Origin: VAZQ01 sp035293945
GTDB taxonomy: Bacteria > Pseudomonadota > Alphaproteobacteria > Rhizobiales > Xanthobacteraceae
Assembly: GCA_035293945.1 (NCBI GenBank)
Contig: DATGLV010000041.1
Span: 161,615 to 225,614, forward strand
Length of the DNA: 64,000 nucleotides
Direction: 5' to 3'
Each line of letters starts with the position of its first letter. Position 1 is the first letter of the stretch. Made by a program: the position numbers and the translations under genes. The notes under the pieces are model-generated. The model was not told where the DNA came from. It made no database searches and saw nothing but the letters and a program-made list of their open reading frames with translations. Below, one piece after another: positions 8,594 to 17,121 of this stretch.

Positions 8594-9067
8594 ATGGCCG
8601 CTAGCTACACGCTGCATGTCAACGGGCAGGACCACACGGTTTCGGCTGACGGCGAGACCCCCCTTCTCTACGTACTGCGCAACGATCTTGGTCTTGGTGG
8701 GCCCAAGTTCGGCTGCGGCCTCGGCCAATGCGGCGCCTGTGCGGTGCTCAAGGACGGCGTCGAGATTCGCTCCTGCATGACGCCGGTTTCAGCCGTCATG
8801 CAAAGCGAGATCATCACCACTGAAGGTCTCGGCACCACCGCCGCACCGCACCCGCTGCAATCGGCCTTCGTTGCGGAGCAGGCCGCGCAATGCGGCTACT
8901 GCATCAGCGGCATGATTATCGCTGCGGCGTCACTCCTCAAAAGGAATCCAAAGCCCTCCGCGGCGGAGATCCGAGCCGGAATGGACGGCCACCTCTGTCG
9001 CTGCGGAACGCACCTGAGGATCGTGCGCGCGATCCAGCGCGCAGTCGATCAGGGGATGCGGCTGTGA
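8594..9067 (+). CDS. Isoquinoline 1-oxidoreductase-type small subunit, two [2Fe-2S] clusters
   Basis: This 157-residue protein is the electron-transfer subunit of a xanthine-oxidase-family molybdenum hydroxylase. The plant-type [2Fe-2S] motif is C41-G-L-G-Q-C46-G-A-C49 with C61 as the fourth ligand. The second cluster uses QCGYCISGM and HLCRCGTH. Its length matches IorA-type subunits. The stop codon overlaps the GTG start of the large subunit by four bases, so the two are co-translated. There is no FAD subunit, as is usual for the IorAB group, where electrons pass to cytochrome c. Confidence 0.93.
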   Translation: MAASYTLHVNGQDHTVSADGETPLLYVLRNDLGLGGPKFGCGLGQCGACAVLKDGVEIRSCMTPVSAVMQSEIITTEGLGTTAAPHPLQSAFVAEQAAQCGYCISGMIIAAASLLKRNPKPSAAEIRAGMDGHLCRCGTHLRIVRAIQRAVDQGMRL

Positions 9068-11304
9068 GCGCGCCCGTCCTCTCTCGCCGCCAGCTGCTCG
9101 AAGGCGCCGGCCTTCTGGTGATCGGCTTCTCGCTCGGCGGAATCGATTCTACGCAAGCCGCAACGGCGGGCATCGATCAGGGGGCGCGCCCGGTCGAGCC
9201 CGAGAAGCTCGATTCCTGGCTCGCCATCGATAAGAACGGCAACGTGACGCTGTTCACCGGCCGGGTCGATCTCGGTACCGGAACCGAGACGGTGTTCGCG
9301 CAATTCGTGGCCGAGGAGCTAGACGTCGCGATCGGCAAGGTCCGGGTAGTGATGGGCGATACGCGCCTCACGCCCGACCAAGGCAAGACCACCGCCAGCC
9401 TCAACGTGGTACGTGGTTCCCAGCCGGTGCGGATCGCGGCCGCGCAGGCGCGTGCGGTGCTGGTCGAGCTGGCGTCGGAACGCCTCCACCTGCCGGGCAC
9501 CGAACTGCGCACCGAGAACGGGATGGTCATGCCTTCGCAGGGCGATGGCATCTCTTATGGGGAATTGATCGGCGACAAGAACTTCTCGGTCGACATGGAA
9601 GTTGCCGGCAAGACTCCCGAGGACATTTCGCGCGGGGTCATGCTCAAGCAGAAGGCGCCACCCAAGGCCGCCAAGGACTACCGCGTGATCGGCACGTCCG
9701 TGCCCCGCTTCGACATCCCGGCCAAGGTCAATGGAACGTTCGAATACGTGCACAATGTCCGCGTGCCCGGCATGCTGCACGGCCGCGTCGTGCGACCGCC
9801 GGCGATGGGCGCCAAGCTCATCTCCGTCGCTGAAAATTCGATCGCCGGTATTCCGGGCGCGCGAGTCGTGCGCCGCAACGACTTCCTGGGCGTGGTCGCG
9901 CCACGCGAGGAGGACGCGATCCGGGCTGCACGCGTCGTCAAGGCCGATTGGAGCGCTGTCGCACCGCTGCCGGCGATGGAGAGCATCTTCGAGGAGCTGC
10001 CGTCGCAGCCTGTGGTCAGCGACCAGCTGAGCTTCGAGAACGGCGATCTCGAAGCCGGCTTCGCCGGCGGCAAGATCCGGCTCAAGGCAACCTACAATTT
10101 CCCGTTCCAGGATCACGCCATGATCGGCCCCTCCTGCGCGGTGGCCGATGTTGGTGACACACACGCCACCATTTGGTCGGGCTCGCAATGGCCGGAGGGC
10201 GATCGCAGCGATATTGCCAAGATGCTGGGTCTGCCGGTCGAGAACGTGCAGCTGATCTGGCGAGAGGCTTCGGGCTCCTACGGACGGCTGGGCTGCGATG
10301 ATGCGGCGGCGGATGCCGCCATCATGTCGCAGATCGTGCGGCAGCCCGTGCGCGTGCAATGGATGCGCCATGACGAGCACGGTTGGGAGCCGCTCAGCCC
10401 GGCCATGACGATGACCATAGACGGCGCCGCCGACGCGAGTGGCCGGGTCACGGCATTCGATTATCTGCAATACTCCCCCAGCCATTCCATGGGCGAGAAG
10501 GGCAATCACCTCGCTTGGCATTTGATCGGCGGCGCCCCGGGTTGGGGCCGCATGAGCGGCGCCGCCGCCAATCTCTGGTACGACATTCCGGCAAAGCGCG
10601 CCCGCAACATCTATGTGCAGCCATGGCTGCGCGGGATCTACTTGCGCTCGCCGGGCGGCATCCAGTCGATTTTTGCGTATGAGTCCTTCATGGACGAGCT
10701 CGCCCGCGCGAGCGGCATAGACCCGCTGGAATTCCGCCTGCGCAACACCCCTGATGCCCGCGACCGCGACGTGCTGCTGGCAGCAGCCCGCATGGCCGGT
10801 TGGGAGCCGCGCAGCGGACCGCGTCAGCAGACGGCGGCGGCGGTGCTGACCGGCCGCGGCATCGCAATGGGCCGCTACGGCGCCGGCGACAGCCGCTCGG
10901 CGCTGGTCGTCGACGTAACGATCGAGCGCTCCTCGGGCAAGATCACACTCGAGCAGGCCTGTATCGCCTTCGATTGCGGGCTCGTGCTCAACCCGAATGG
11001 GCTGCTCAATCAGGTCGAGGGCGGCCTTCTGCAGGGCCTGAGCCGGGCGCTGCACGAGCAGGTGAAATTCGATCGCCGCAAGGTGACGAGCCTCGACTGG
11101 ATGGATTATCCCATCCTAACCTTCGCCGGGCTTCCCGAGGTCAAAACCCAGCTCATTCCTCGCCCGGAGCTGCCATGGTCCTCCGCTGGCGAAGCCGGGA
11201 CCGTGGCGACCGCAGCCGCGCTTGCCAATGCGGTGTTCGACGCGATTGGCAAGCATCCGCGCCGGCTCCCTCTCGTGCCCGACTATGTCAAGTCGCTGAT
11301 TTAG
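9064..11304 (+). CDS. Isoquinoline 1-oxidoreductase-type molybdopterin-binding large subunit
   Basis: Translation most likely starts at GTG 9064, with AGGGGAT seven bases upstream, giving 746 residues. The start overlaps the small-subunit stop. A twin-arginine-like leader (SRRQLLEGAGLLVIGFSLGG) suggests export of the folded complex. Family features are FTGRVDLGTGTETVFAQFVAEELDV near the start, the molybdopterin-contact region GGAPGWGRMSG, and the C-terminal SSAGEAGTVATAAALANAVFDAIG segment holding the catalytic glutamate. Such enzymes hydroxylate N-heterocycles or oxidise aldehydes in the periplasm. The substrate here is unknown. A longer in-frame opening to 8890 overlaps the small subunit and is not the start. 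Confidence 0.9.
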   Translation: MSAPVLSRRQLLEGAGLLVIGFSLGGIDSTQAATAGIDQGARPVEPEKLDSWLAIDKNGNVTLFTGRVDLGTGTETVFAQFVAEELDVAIGKVRVVMGDTRLTPDQGKTTASLNVVRGSQPVRIAAAQARAVLVELASERLHLPGTELRTENGMVMPSQGDGISYGELIGDKNFSVDMEVAGKTPEDISRGVMLKQKAPPKAAKDYRVIGTSVPRFDIPAKVNGTFEYVHNVRVPGMLHGRVVRPPAMGAKLISVAENSIAGIPGARVVRRNDFLGVVAPREEDAIRAARVVKADWSAVAPLPAMESIFEELPSQPVVSDQLSFENGDLEAGFAGGKIRLKATYNFPFQDHAMIGPSCAVADVGDTHATIWSGSQWPEGDRSDIAKMLGLPVENVQLIWREASGSYGRLGCDDAAADAAIMSQIVRQPVRVQWMRHDEHGWEPLSPAMTMTIDGAADASGRVTAFDYLQYSPSHSMGEKGNHLAWHLIGGAPGWGRMSGAAANLWYDIPAKRARNIYVQPWLRGIYLRSPGGIQSIFAYESFMDELARASGIDPLEFRLRNTPDARDRDVLLAAARMAGWEPRSGPRQQTAAAVLTGRGIAMGRYGAGDSRSALVVDVTIERSSGKITLEQACIAFDCGLVLNPNGLLNQVEGGLLQGLSRALHEQVKFDRRKVTSLDWMDYPILTFAGLPEVKTQLIPRPELPWSSAGEAGTVATAAALANAVFDAIGKHPRRLPLVPDYVKSLI

Positions 11305-11324
11305 GCCCCACCAGCACGCAGCCA

Positions 11325-12188
11325 TTATCTCTGCGTGTTCTTGAAGTGGCGCAGGTCCGGCGGCGGCTGATCCTTGCGGGTCGGCATCAGCTCGCCGTCG
11401 GCGCCCAGGAAGTAGTTTTCCTTGCCGATCGTAACCTGCGCATTGTGCTCGCCGCAGTAATATTCCGTCCAGTTGGGGCGCGGGTTCGGGTTGCGCAGGT
11501 ATCGTTTGTCGACCGTCCAGGGTCGCGTCAAGGCATGGTCGAAGACCGTCATTTCATCGTGCAGGACGTTTGCATCGGCCTTGTCCAGGTGGATTCTCTC
11601 CTTGAAGATAGACTGATTGTCGAAGGCAAGCGGCAGCCCGGTGCCGTCGTAGGCGCGCGGGCCCTTGAACGGGCCGCGCGTCTCGACCTCCAGTGTGTCG
11701 AACCGCCCGCCGGCTTCTTGATCGATCCAGCGGCCGATCGAATAGCCCGCGTAGCTCGCCTCGAGATCGGTCGGAAAATCGCGTCCGTCGGTGAAAATGC
11801 GACGGCCATGGTCGTCCCAATCAATGAGAATGTAGGTCGTCTCCGGTGTGATGACGTATTCCTGCGGCCCGAACGCCATCATCATGTGCGGCATCCCGGC
11901 CGGCAGGCAGCGGGCGGTCGGGAAATTGCCGAGGCCGCCCTGGGCTTGATCGGCGATGCTCGCCGCCAGCACCGCCGCATATTCGGGTGTGAGCGGCGCC
12001 TCCTGACCGAACCCCCAGGGCTTGGTCTGGTCGTGCCCGGCCTGGCCAGGCAGGCCGCGGGTGATGAATCGCGACCATTGGCCCTTCCAATTCGGATACT
12101 TGTCGTCATCAGCCGCGCGGCCGCTCCCCGCCGCCACGATCAGGATCGCGGCAAGCGTGAGGGCCCGGATCGCGTTTCGGTGCAACAT
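11325..12188 (-). CDS. Secreted protein of unnamed family (copy 1)
   Basis: The start at 12188 has AGGAGAGG upstream and a signal peptide (MLHRNAIRALTLAAILIVAAGSGRAA), giving 287 residues. The mature protein begins DDDKYPNWKGQW. It shares many motifs with the protein at 43596-44429, including QARGG/QAQGG, the PxGMP motif, RRIFTDGRDFP, YAGYSIGRW, a LHDE element, ALTRPWTV and NYF. The conserved tryptophans, aspartates and LDKAD segment suggest an enzyme or ligand-binding domain, but I do not know the family. It is convergent with the molybdenum hydroxylase operon, with only 20 bases between the stops. Confidence 0.8.
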   Translation of the reverse strand: MLHRNAIRALTLAAILIVAAGSGRAADDDKYPNWKGQWSRFITRGLPGQAGHDQTKPWGFGQEAPLTPEYAAVLAASIADQAQGGLGNFPTARCLPAGMPHMMMAFGPQEYVITPETTYILIDWDDHGRRIFTDGRDFPTDLEASYAGYSIGRWIDQEAGGRFDTLEVETRGPFKGPRAYDGTGLPLAFDNQSIFKERIHLDKADANVLHDEMTVFDHALTRPWTVDKRYLRNPNPRPNWTEYYCGEHNAQVTIGKENYFLGADGELMPTRKDQPPPDLRHFKNTQR

Positions 12189-12362
12189 GCTTGGCCTCTC
12201 CTGCGTTCGAGCCCGGCTCCTGGCTGATAATCCATAGCGAATGATCCTACGTATTGCGATATCGTGACGTCGATCAACTCGATCGGTTGGACGCAGGCGG
12301 CCCTCGCTCATCGCCGCGCCCGTCGCGCCAGCACAAAGACCGGCAGAGAAGCGAGTTGAGCG

Positions 12363-12572
12363 ATGACGCGCAAGATCAAGCCGGTCCCGATCGTGCTGGT
12401 AGGTGAAAAGTAATGGCGTCGCGCCGTCGACGTCCCCTTCCTGGCTGACGAAGGTGTTATCGACGCGGAGGACCGTGAGCTGTTCTGGTTCGCTGAAACG
12501 GCGGATGAGATATGGAACAGCATCCTGCAATGGCATGACCTATGCGGTGCCCCGCTGGAGTCAAAGGGCTGA
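12363..12572 (+). pseudogene. Remnant of a LOG-family (Rossmann nucleotide-binding) gene, C-terminal part
   Basis: Reading from 12363 gives MTRKIKPVPIVLVGEK, then an in-frame TAA at 12411-12413, then WRRAVDVPFLADEGVIDAED followed by RELFWFAETADEIW to a TGA at 12570. This matches, from memory, the C-terminal end of the larger alphaproteobacterial LOG/TIGR00730-like proteins, where a Tyr or Phe would be expected at the stop (VLVGEKYWRRA). The nucleotide-binding N-terminus is missing upstream. The gene is therefore truncated and carries a nonsense codon. The identification rests on motif memory and should be read as probable. Confidence 0.55.
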
Positions 12573-12919
12573 TCGCCCTTGGTCACGCAGTACAACTTTC
12601 GCGGAGATGCCGTTTAAGGCATCATGTCATGGGGCTGTTCGCGACGTCACAGGGTCATGCTACCTCGTCGAATGCGCTGGCCGATGCTTATTGATCGTTT
12701 GCGGGCTCTATCAGGGCAGCGTCTCGCGTCCCGAATAGGCAAGACGCAGGTGCAAATGCCCGCGCTTAATCAGAGCTTCGACCGATAGATAGGGCCCGCT
12801 CACACCTGCGCTCAATCAATCACAATCAATCAGCGCCACGGGTTTCGCACAGACGTGTTTCGCGCAGACGCACCTTGCTCTACACTCTGCGCAGCGTTCC
12901 CAGGCAGGGCCCTTGAGCA
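12573..12919. other. Intergenic region before the TctC operon
   Basis: No gene is supported here. The stretch holds short repeats (AATCAATCACAATCAATCAG near 12815-12834, and two CGCACAGACG/CGCGCAGACG copies near 12846-12871). The promoter for the following three genes presumably lies here, but no sigma-70-like pair stands out. Confidence 0.5.
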
Positions 12920-13894
12920 ATGCAGCTTTCACGCCGGAGTTTGGCCAGTCTCATCGCCGCCGCGTCCATCGGATCCCGAGCAGTGTGGGCGCAAACTTAC
13001 CCGACCCGCACGGTCAAGATCGTGGTCGGCTTTCCGCCCGGCGGCGGGGTCGACTTGACGGCGCGCATCATCGCACAGTTTTTGTCCGAGCGGCTTGGCC
13101 AGCCATTCGTGATTGAGAACCGCCCTGGCGCCGGCAGCAATCTCGCGACCGAGACCGTCGTGCGCGCCGCCCCCGACGGCTACACGCTGCTGATGTTCGA
13201 CGCCCCGCCGGCAACGAACGCGGCTTCGCTCTACGACAAGCTCGCCTTCGATTTTGCGCGCGACATCGCGCCGGTTGCCGGCATCATCCGCACCGCGCAC
13301 GTGATGGTGGTCAATCCGGCCTTTCCGGCGAAGTCGTTGCCCGAGCTCATCGCCTACGCCAAGACCCATCCGCGCGAGCTCGGTATCGCGTCCTACGGGG
13401 CCGGTACCATCTCGCAAGTCGCCGCTGCGCTGTTCATGATGATGGCCGGCGTCGAGATGGTGCACGTGCCCTACCGCGGCTCGGCCCCGGCGCTGACCGA
13501 CCTCTTGGGCGGCCAGGTGCAAGTGATGTTCGCGGCGCTGCCTTCGGCGATCGAGTTCATCCGCGCCGGCAAGTTGCGGGCGCTGGCGGTGTCGACCGCA
13601 ACGCCCGCCGAGCAGCTGCCGTCGGTACCGCCGGTTGCAAGCGCAGTTCCGGGCTTCGAGGCAAGCGGATGGTATGGGGTCGGCGCCCCGAGGGGCACGC
13701 CGCCCGAGATCATCGCGCGGCTCAATCGCGAGATCAACGCCGCGCTTGCCGACCCGACCGTAAGGACCCGCCTCGCCGATTCCGGCGGCGCGGTGCTGAC
13801 CGGCTCTCCTGCGGATCTGGCTGAGCTCATCGGCACCGAGACCGCAAAGTGGGACAAGCTCATCCGCACTGCCAACATTAAGGCGACCGAATAA
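12920..13894 (+). CDS. Tripartite tricarboxylate transporter substrate-binding protein (Bug/TctC)
   Basis: The 324-residue product has an export signal (MQLSRRSLASLIAAASIGSRAVWA) followed by QTYPTRTVKIVVGFPPGGGVD. The textbook loops ENRPGAGSN and AAPDGYTLLMF are present, as are VPYRGSAPALTDLLGGQVQVMF and the PEIIARLNREINAAL C-terminal motif. It is the most canonical Bug protein in the window. It heads a same-strand group with an unknown 308-residue gene 30 bases downstream and an RNase-Z-like gene. The ribosome-binding site is weak (no clear GGAGG before the ATG). Confidence 0.92.
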   Translation: MQLSRRSLASLIAAASIGSRAVWAQTYPTRTVKIVVGFPPGGGVDLTARIIAQFLSERLGQPFVIENRPGAGSNLATETVVRAAPDGYTLLMFDAPPATNAASLYDKLAFDFARDIAPVAGIIRTAHVMVVNPAFPAKSLPELIAYAKTHPRELGIASYGAGTISQVAAALFMMMAGVEMVHVPYRGSAPALTDLLGGQVQVMFAALPSAIEFIRAGKLRALAVSTATPAEQLPSVPPVASAVPGFEASGWYGVGAPRGTPPEIIARLNREINAALADPTVRTRLADSGGAVLTGSPADLAELIGTETAKWDKLIRTANIKATE

Positions 13895-13924
13895 CGCGGA
13901 CGACCGCGCTACCGAGGACTGAGA

Positions 13925-14851
13925 ATGTCGGACATGCTGACGCACTGGGCGGCCTTCGAGGATTGTTGCCGCCTTGCGGGAATCGACGAACACATCGAGC
14001 CCGTCTTTCGCGCGGCACTCCATGCGCATCGCCCCGCCGGGCGCCTGGGGACGTTGACGCGCCTCGGCGGCAAATGGATGCAGCCGCTTCTGACGAATGT
14101 ACGCGAGCGATGGCACGAACAGGACGTCGACCCGAAGCTCGAGCGCGACCTTGCCTTCGTGCTTGGTGGCCTCATCCATCAGGCAACCGACAACGTGATG
14201 AAGCCGGCGCTGTCACGCGCCGCCGGCGGCACCTGGTCGCAGATGCAGGCTTATTTGCGCGGCACCCCCGGCACACCGCCGGTTCCTCCCGAAGTCGTGG
14301 AAGCCGCGCACGAATATTCCGCCTATCTGGATGCCGAGGTATTCGCGCAAGTCTATCTCGGCGGGGCTGCTGATCCGTTTTCGGAATTCTTCATGGCGGA
14401 GCTCAGCCCCAAGGGCAAAGGCTTCGAGGATTTCGTGCGAGCGCTGTTCCAGCGCTCGCTCCTGTCGGTGCACACGCTCAATCCGACCGTCGATCACATG
14501 GAGGAGTGGCTCGAAAATCTGTTCCGGACCGTGCAGCCCGCTTTCGTCGGTGTTGATCGCTGGGTGCGGGTGTTTAATCACCCCGACCCGCAGAAGATCG
14601 AAGCCTATGGGGTGCGCACGCTGTTTTATCGCGCTGATGATCCCGCGATCAAAGTCGCGCGCGCCATTCAGCATGGAAACGCAATCGACGATGCCGCCCG
14701 GCAGGCGACCTTCGGTCAAGGTGTTCACACCTGCTACTATGCCCATATCGTGCAGACTGGTCTCGAATACCTGCGCAAGGCCGGCCAATTTTGGCGCCGC
14801 GAGGCGGAGCACCTGGTCGCGCCGAACTTCGACGAGTGGCCGCTCAGCTGA
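13925..14851 (+). CDS. Unknown 308-residue protein, possible metal-dependent hydrolase fold
   Basis: The protein has no signal peptide. A GAGG ribosome-binding site lies eight bases before the ATG. It is helical and rich in histidine and acidic residues, with segments such as LAFVLGGLIHQATDNVMKP near 77-95, EAAHEYSAYLDAEVF, SVHTLNPTVDHMEEW and TCYYAHIVQ. The spacing of His/Asp residues is reminiscent of zinc-dependent phospholipase C-like all-alpha hydrolases, but no diagnostic motif is complete, so I assign no function. It is sandwiched in one transcription unit between a TctC binding protein and an RNase-Z-like protein, 30 and 21 bases away, which suggests shared regulation. Confidence 0.7.
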   Translation: MSDMLTHWAAFEDCCRLAGIDEHIEPVFRAALHAHRPAGRLGTLTRLGGKWMQPLLTNVRERWHEQDVDPKLERDLAFVLGGLIHQATDNVMKPALSRAAGGTWSQMQAYLRGTPGTPPVPPEVVEAAHEYSAYLDAEVFAQVYLGGAADPFSEFFMAELSPKGKGFEDFVRALFQRSLLSVHTLNPTVDHMEEWLENLFRTVQPAFVGVDRWVRVFNHPDPQKIEAYGVRTLFYRADDPAIKVARAIQHGNAIDDAARQATFGQGVHTCYYAHIVQTGLEYLRKAGQFWRREAEHLVAPNFDEWPLS

Positions 14852-14872
14852 TAAATTCCGCGGCCATTGCCC

Positions 14873-15886
14873 ATGCGCCCGCTTTTGCACGCTCATCTGG
14901 TCAATGGCCGATTTGGTGACCCCGCCCTGTATGTCGCCACCTTGTTCGAGAAGCGCGCAATGCTGTTCGACCTGGGCGACATCGCGGCCTTGCCGCCGCG
15001 CAAAGTTCATCGGCTGGAACGGATCTTCGTCTCGCACGCCCACATCGATCATCTCATCGGCTTTGATCGCCTGCTGCGATTGCTGGTCGGACGAGAGCGA
15101 AAGGTCCATCTCTACGGACCCGCAGGCTTCGTCGATCACGTGCGCCACAAGATCCATGGCTATCGCTGGAACCTGGCCGAGCGCTACTCGTGCGATCTTG
15201 TTTTCGTGGTGACCGAGGTCGATGCATCGCTTGCGACCCGTCGCGTGCAATTCCGCCTGAAGAACGGATTCGCAGATGAGCCGCTTGCGAGCGAACAAGT
15301 TGTCGACGGGATCCTGCACCAGGAGGCGACATTCCGGGTCTCGATCGCCACGCTCGAGCACCGTATCCCCTGCCTCGCCTTCGCAGCCACCGAGGCGGCG
15401 CATGTCAACGTTTGGAAAAACCGGCTCGCCGAGCTGGGCCTCCCGATCGGCCCTTGGCTGCGCGAACTCAAGCGTGCGCTGGCCGAGAACCGGCCCGACG
15501 ATCATCCGATTAAGATCGTGCCCCAACCGGCGGCGCCTCATGTATCCGAGTTGCCGCTTGCCGCGCTTCGGGACGTGCTGACCGTGACCGCCGGCCAGAA
15601 GATCGCCTACGTGACCGATGTCGCCGATACGGCTGCCAATCGCGCGGCTATCGTCAAACTCGGCCAGAATGCCGACCTTCTCTTCATCGAAGCGGCTTTT
15701 GCGCAAGCGGATGCGGCTTTGGCGTCGGAGCGTGCACATCTGACGACGCGAGCGGCGGGACAAATCGCGCGCGCGGCCGCCGTGCGCCGGGTCGAGCCGT
15801 TTCACTTTTCCGCCCGCTATGCCGGCGAAGAGACGCGAATGCTGGAGGAGGTCATGTCCGCCTTTGCCGGACAACCTGAGACTTGA
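14873..15886 (+). CDS. RNase-Z-like metallo-beta-lactamase-fold protein
   Basis: I use the ATG at 14873; a TTG lies two codons before it. The product has 337 residues. The zinc motif SHAHIDH at about 56-62 follows RLERIFV as in tRNase Z and related nucleases. Later metal-binding candidates are YVTDVADT (Asp) and FHFSARY near the C-terminus, which resembles the HxSxRY end motif of RNase Z. The protein is longer than housekeeping RNase Z in its middle region and lacks an obvious flexible arm motif, so another phosphodiesterase or hydrolase role is possible. It closes the TctC operon. Confidence 0.75.
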   Translation: MRPLLHAHLVNGRFGDPALYVATLFEKRAMLFDLGDIAALPPRKVHRLERIFVSHAHIDHLIGFDRLLRLLVGRERKVHLYGPAGFVDHVRHKIHGYRWNLAERYSCDLVFVVTEVDASLATRRVQFRLKNGFADEPLASEQVVDGILHQEATFRVSIATLEHRIPCLAFAATEAAHVNVWKNRLAELGLPIGPWLRELKRALAENRPDDHPIKIVPQPAAPHVSELPLAALRDVLTVTAGQKIAYVTDVADTAANRAAIVKLGQNADLLFIEAAFAQADAALASERAHLTTRAAGQIARAAAVRRVEPFHFSARYAGEETRMLEEVMSAFAGQPET

Positions 15887-15936
15887 TCTTGGCCGAACCA
15901 AGCGGCACCCGCCGGCAAGAAAGGATCTGCGTTGCA

Positions 15937-16185
15937 CTACATGCGCCGCTCTGTTCTGGTCAGCACCGTCGCTATGTCGTCTTTCAGCTTGAGCCGCTCC
16001 TTTTTCAGGATTTCGGCTGCTTCATCGGTCGTCAGCTCCTGCTCCGACTCTATGCGATAGATCCTTCCGTTTATTTCATCGTAGCGGGCAACGAGCCGGC
16101 CGAAATCATGGTTGTCTCGCGCCAGCCGCTCGATCAAAGTGAATTCGTCGGGAAACTCTTCGTGCAGATCATGGGGAATACGCAT
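15937..16185 (-). CDS. YdcH-family (DUF465) small protein
   Basis: The ATG at 16185 is preceded by AAAGGT, giving 82 residues starting MRIPHDLHEEFPDEFTLIE. The sequence is mostly an alpha-helical hairpin or coiled coil, and the later EILKKERLKLKDDI segment matches the DUF465/YdcH pattern. Family members are small cytosolic proteins of unknown role. A GTG five codons upstream is a less likely start. The gene stands alone, convergent with the RNase-Z-like gene. Confidence 0.85.
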   Translation of the reverse strand: MRIPHDLHEEFPDEFTLIERLARDNHDFGRLVARYDEINGRIYRIESEQELTTDEAAEILKKERLKLKDDIATVLTRTERRM

Positions 16186-16593
16186 GCTGTGACCTTTCAC
16201 GCGACGCTAACGTGCAACAACTGAGAGCAAGCATTGTTTCCGCCGCGAACCGATGCGCGACCGATCCGGGAGTCGATTGCGCAGGGGGCGGTATTGCAGG
16301 AACCGGTTGACCCGACCCTGCAAATCAGTGGATTGGTGAAATCCAAAATCGCGAGTTGCGCCTGGCCCGGAACACCGTGCCGGGGTTTTGTCCGCGTTGG
16401 CAATTGCTGTCGGCCCCCGGTGCCGCACGGTCCGGAGCCTTCGCGGCTTGCTGCAAGCGCAGGGCGGAGTAGAAAAATACCGTCAGTTTGGCAATTCGAA
16501 CTCGAAATTGCTAAGGAAAATCAAAGGTTCCGATTCCGCCCCTGTCGGCCCCCATCTCACTTCCCGGTCGAGCGTCAGAGCGACTGCTTGGGC
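16186..16593. other. Intergenic region upstream of the YdcH-type gene
   Basis: I see no supported gene in these 408 bases. The right part is downstream of the DUF934 gene. No terminator with a T-run is visible. Confidence 0.5.
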
Positions 16594-17121
16594 TCAGCCC
16601 CTGCCATGCCCGGCAATGCCAGGGGCGGCCGGGCGCAGGTGACGGGCACGTGCGGCCGGCAGGCGGCCGTCGCCGGTCGGCTGATAAAATACGGTCTTGC
16701 GTGCGATCTCGTTCGCGAAGGCGGCGACATCCTTCTCTTTCTTCACTTCGAAGGCGTCGAAGCCGGCTCGCACCATGAACATGAATTGGTCGCGCAGCAC
16801 ATCGCCGGTGGCTCGCAGTTCGCCGCGAAAGCCGTGGGTCTCGCGGAGCTGGCGGGCTTGGCTGTAGGCGCGGCCGTCGCGAAACTTGGGGAACTCCAGA
16901 GCAACGAGCGCAAGCTTCGAAAGATGCGGCACGATCTCGGCGACTCTCCGGTTATTGGGCCAAAGAACGCCGGTGGGTGCCGTGCGGCCGGCAAATTCGG
17001 CCACGTTGGCGAGGTAGCGCGCGGCCGAAACGATCACTGATCGGTCGTCCGGCACGGGCGCATCGTCGGCGACGCGGACATAAGGATCATCGATCACATG
17101 GCCAGACTTAACGAGCCGCAT
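16594..17121 (-). CDS. DUF934 protein of the sulfite reductase operon
   Basis: The 175-residue protein starts MRLVKSGHVIDDPYVRVADD at 17121, inside the 3' end of cysI, with a 14-base overlap. Characteristic stretches are VIVSAARY, GVLWPNNRRVAEIVPHL, LVALEFPKFRDGRAYSQARQ-type and LRETHGFRGELRATGDVLRDQ, all typical of DUF934. Proteins of this family accompany ferredoxin-type nitrite/sulfite reductases in alpha- and other proteobacteria and are presumed to help sulfite reduction. Translational coupling to cysI supports that. The C-terminal tail after about residue 150 (PTGDGRLPAARARH onward) looks less conserved. Confidence 0.85.
   Translation of the reverse strand: MRLVKSGHVIDDPYVRVADDAPVPDDRSVIVSAARYLANVAEFAGRTAPTGVLWPNNRRVAEIVPHLSKLALVALEFPKFRDGRAYSQARQLRETHGFRGELRATGDVLRDQFMFMVRAGFDAFEVKKEKDVAAFANEIARKTVFYQPTGDGRLPAARARHLRPAAPGIAGHGRG

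Noticed and set aside
9319..11055. Open frame of 578 codons opposite the molybdenum hydroxylase large subunit
   Set aside because: Its composition (R, H, A, D-rich) is typical of an antisense frame, and the plus strand encodes a conserved enzyme.
14213..15937. Long minus-strand frame across the RNase-Z-like operon
   Set aside because: No conserved motif, and the plus-strand genes have ribosome-binding sites and catalytic motifs.
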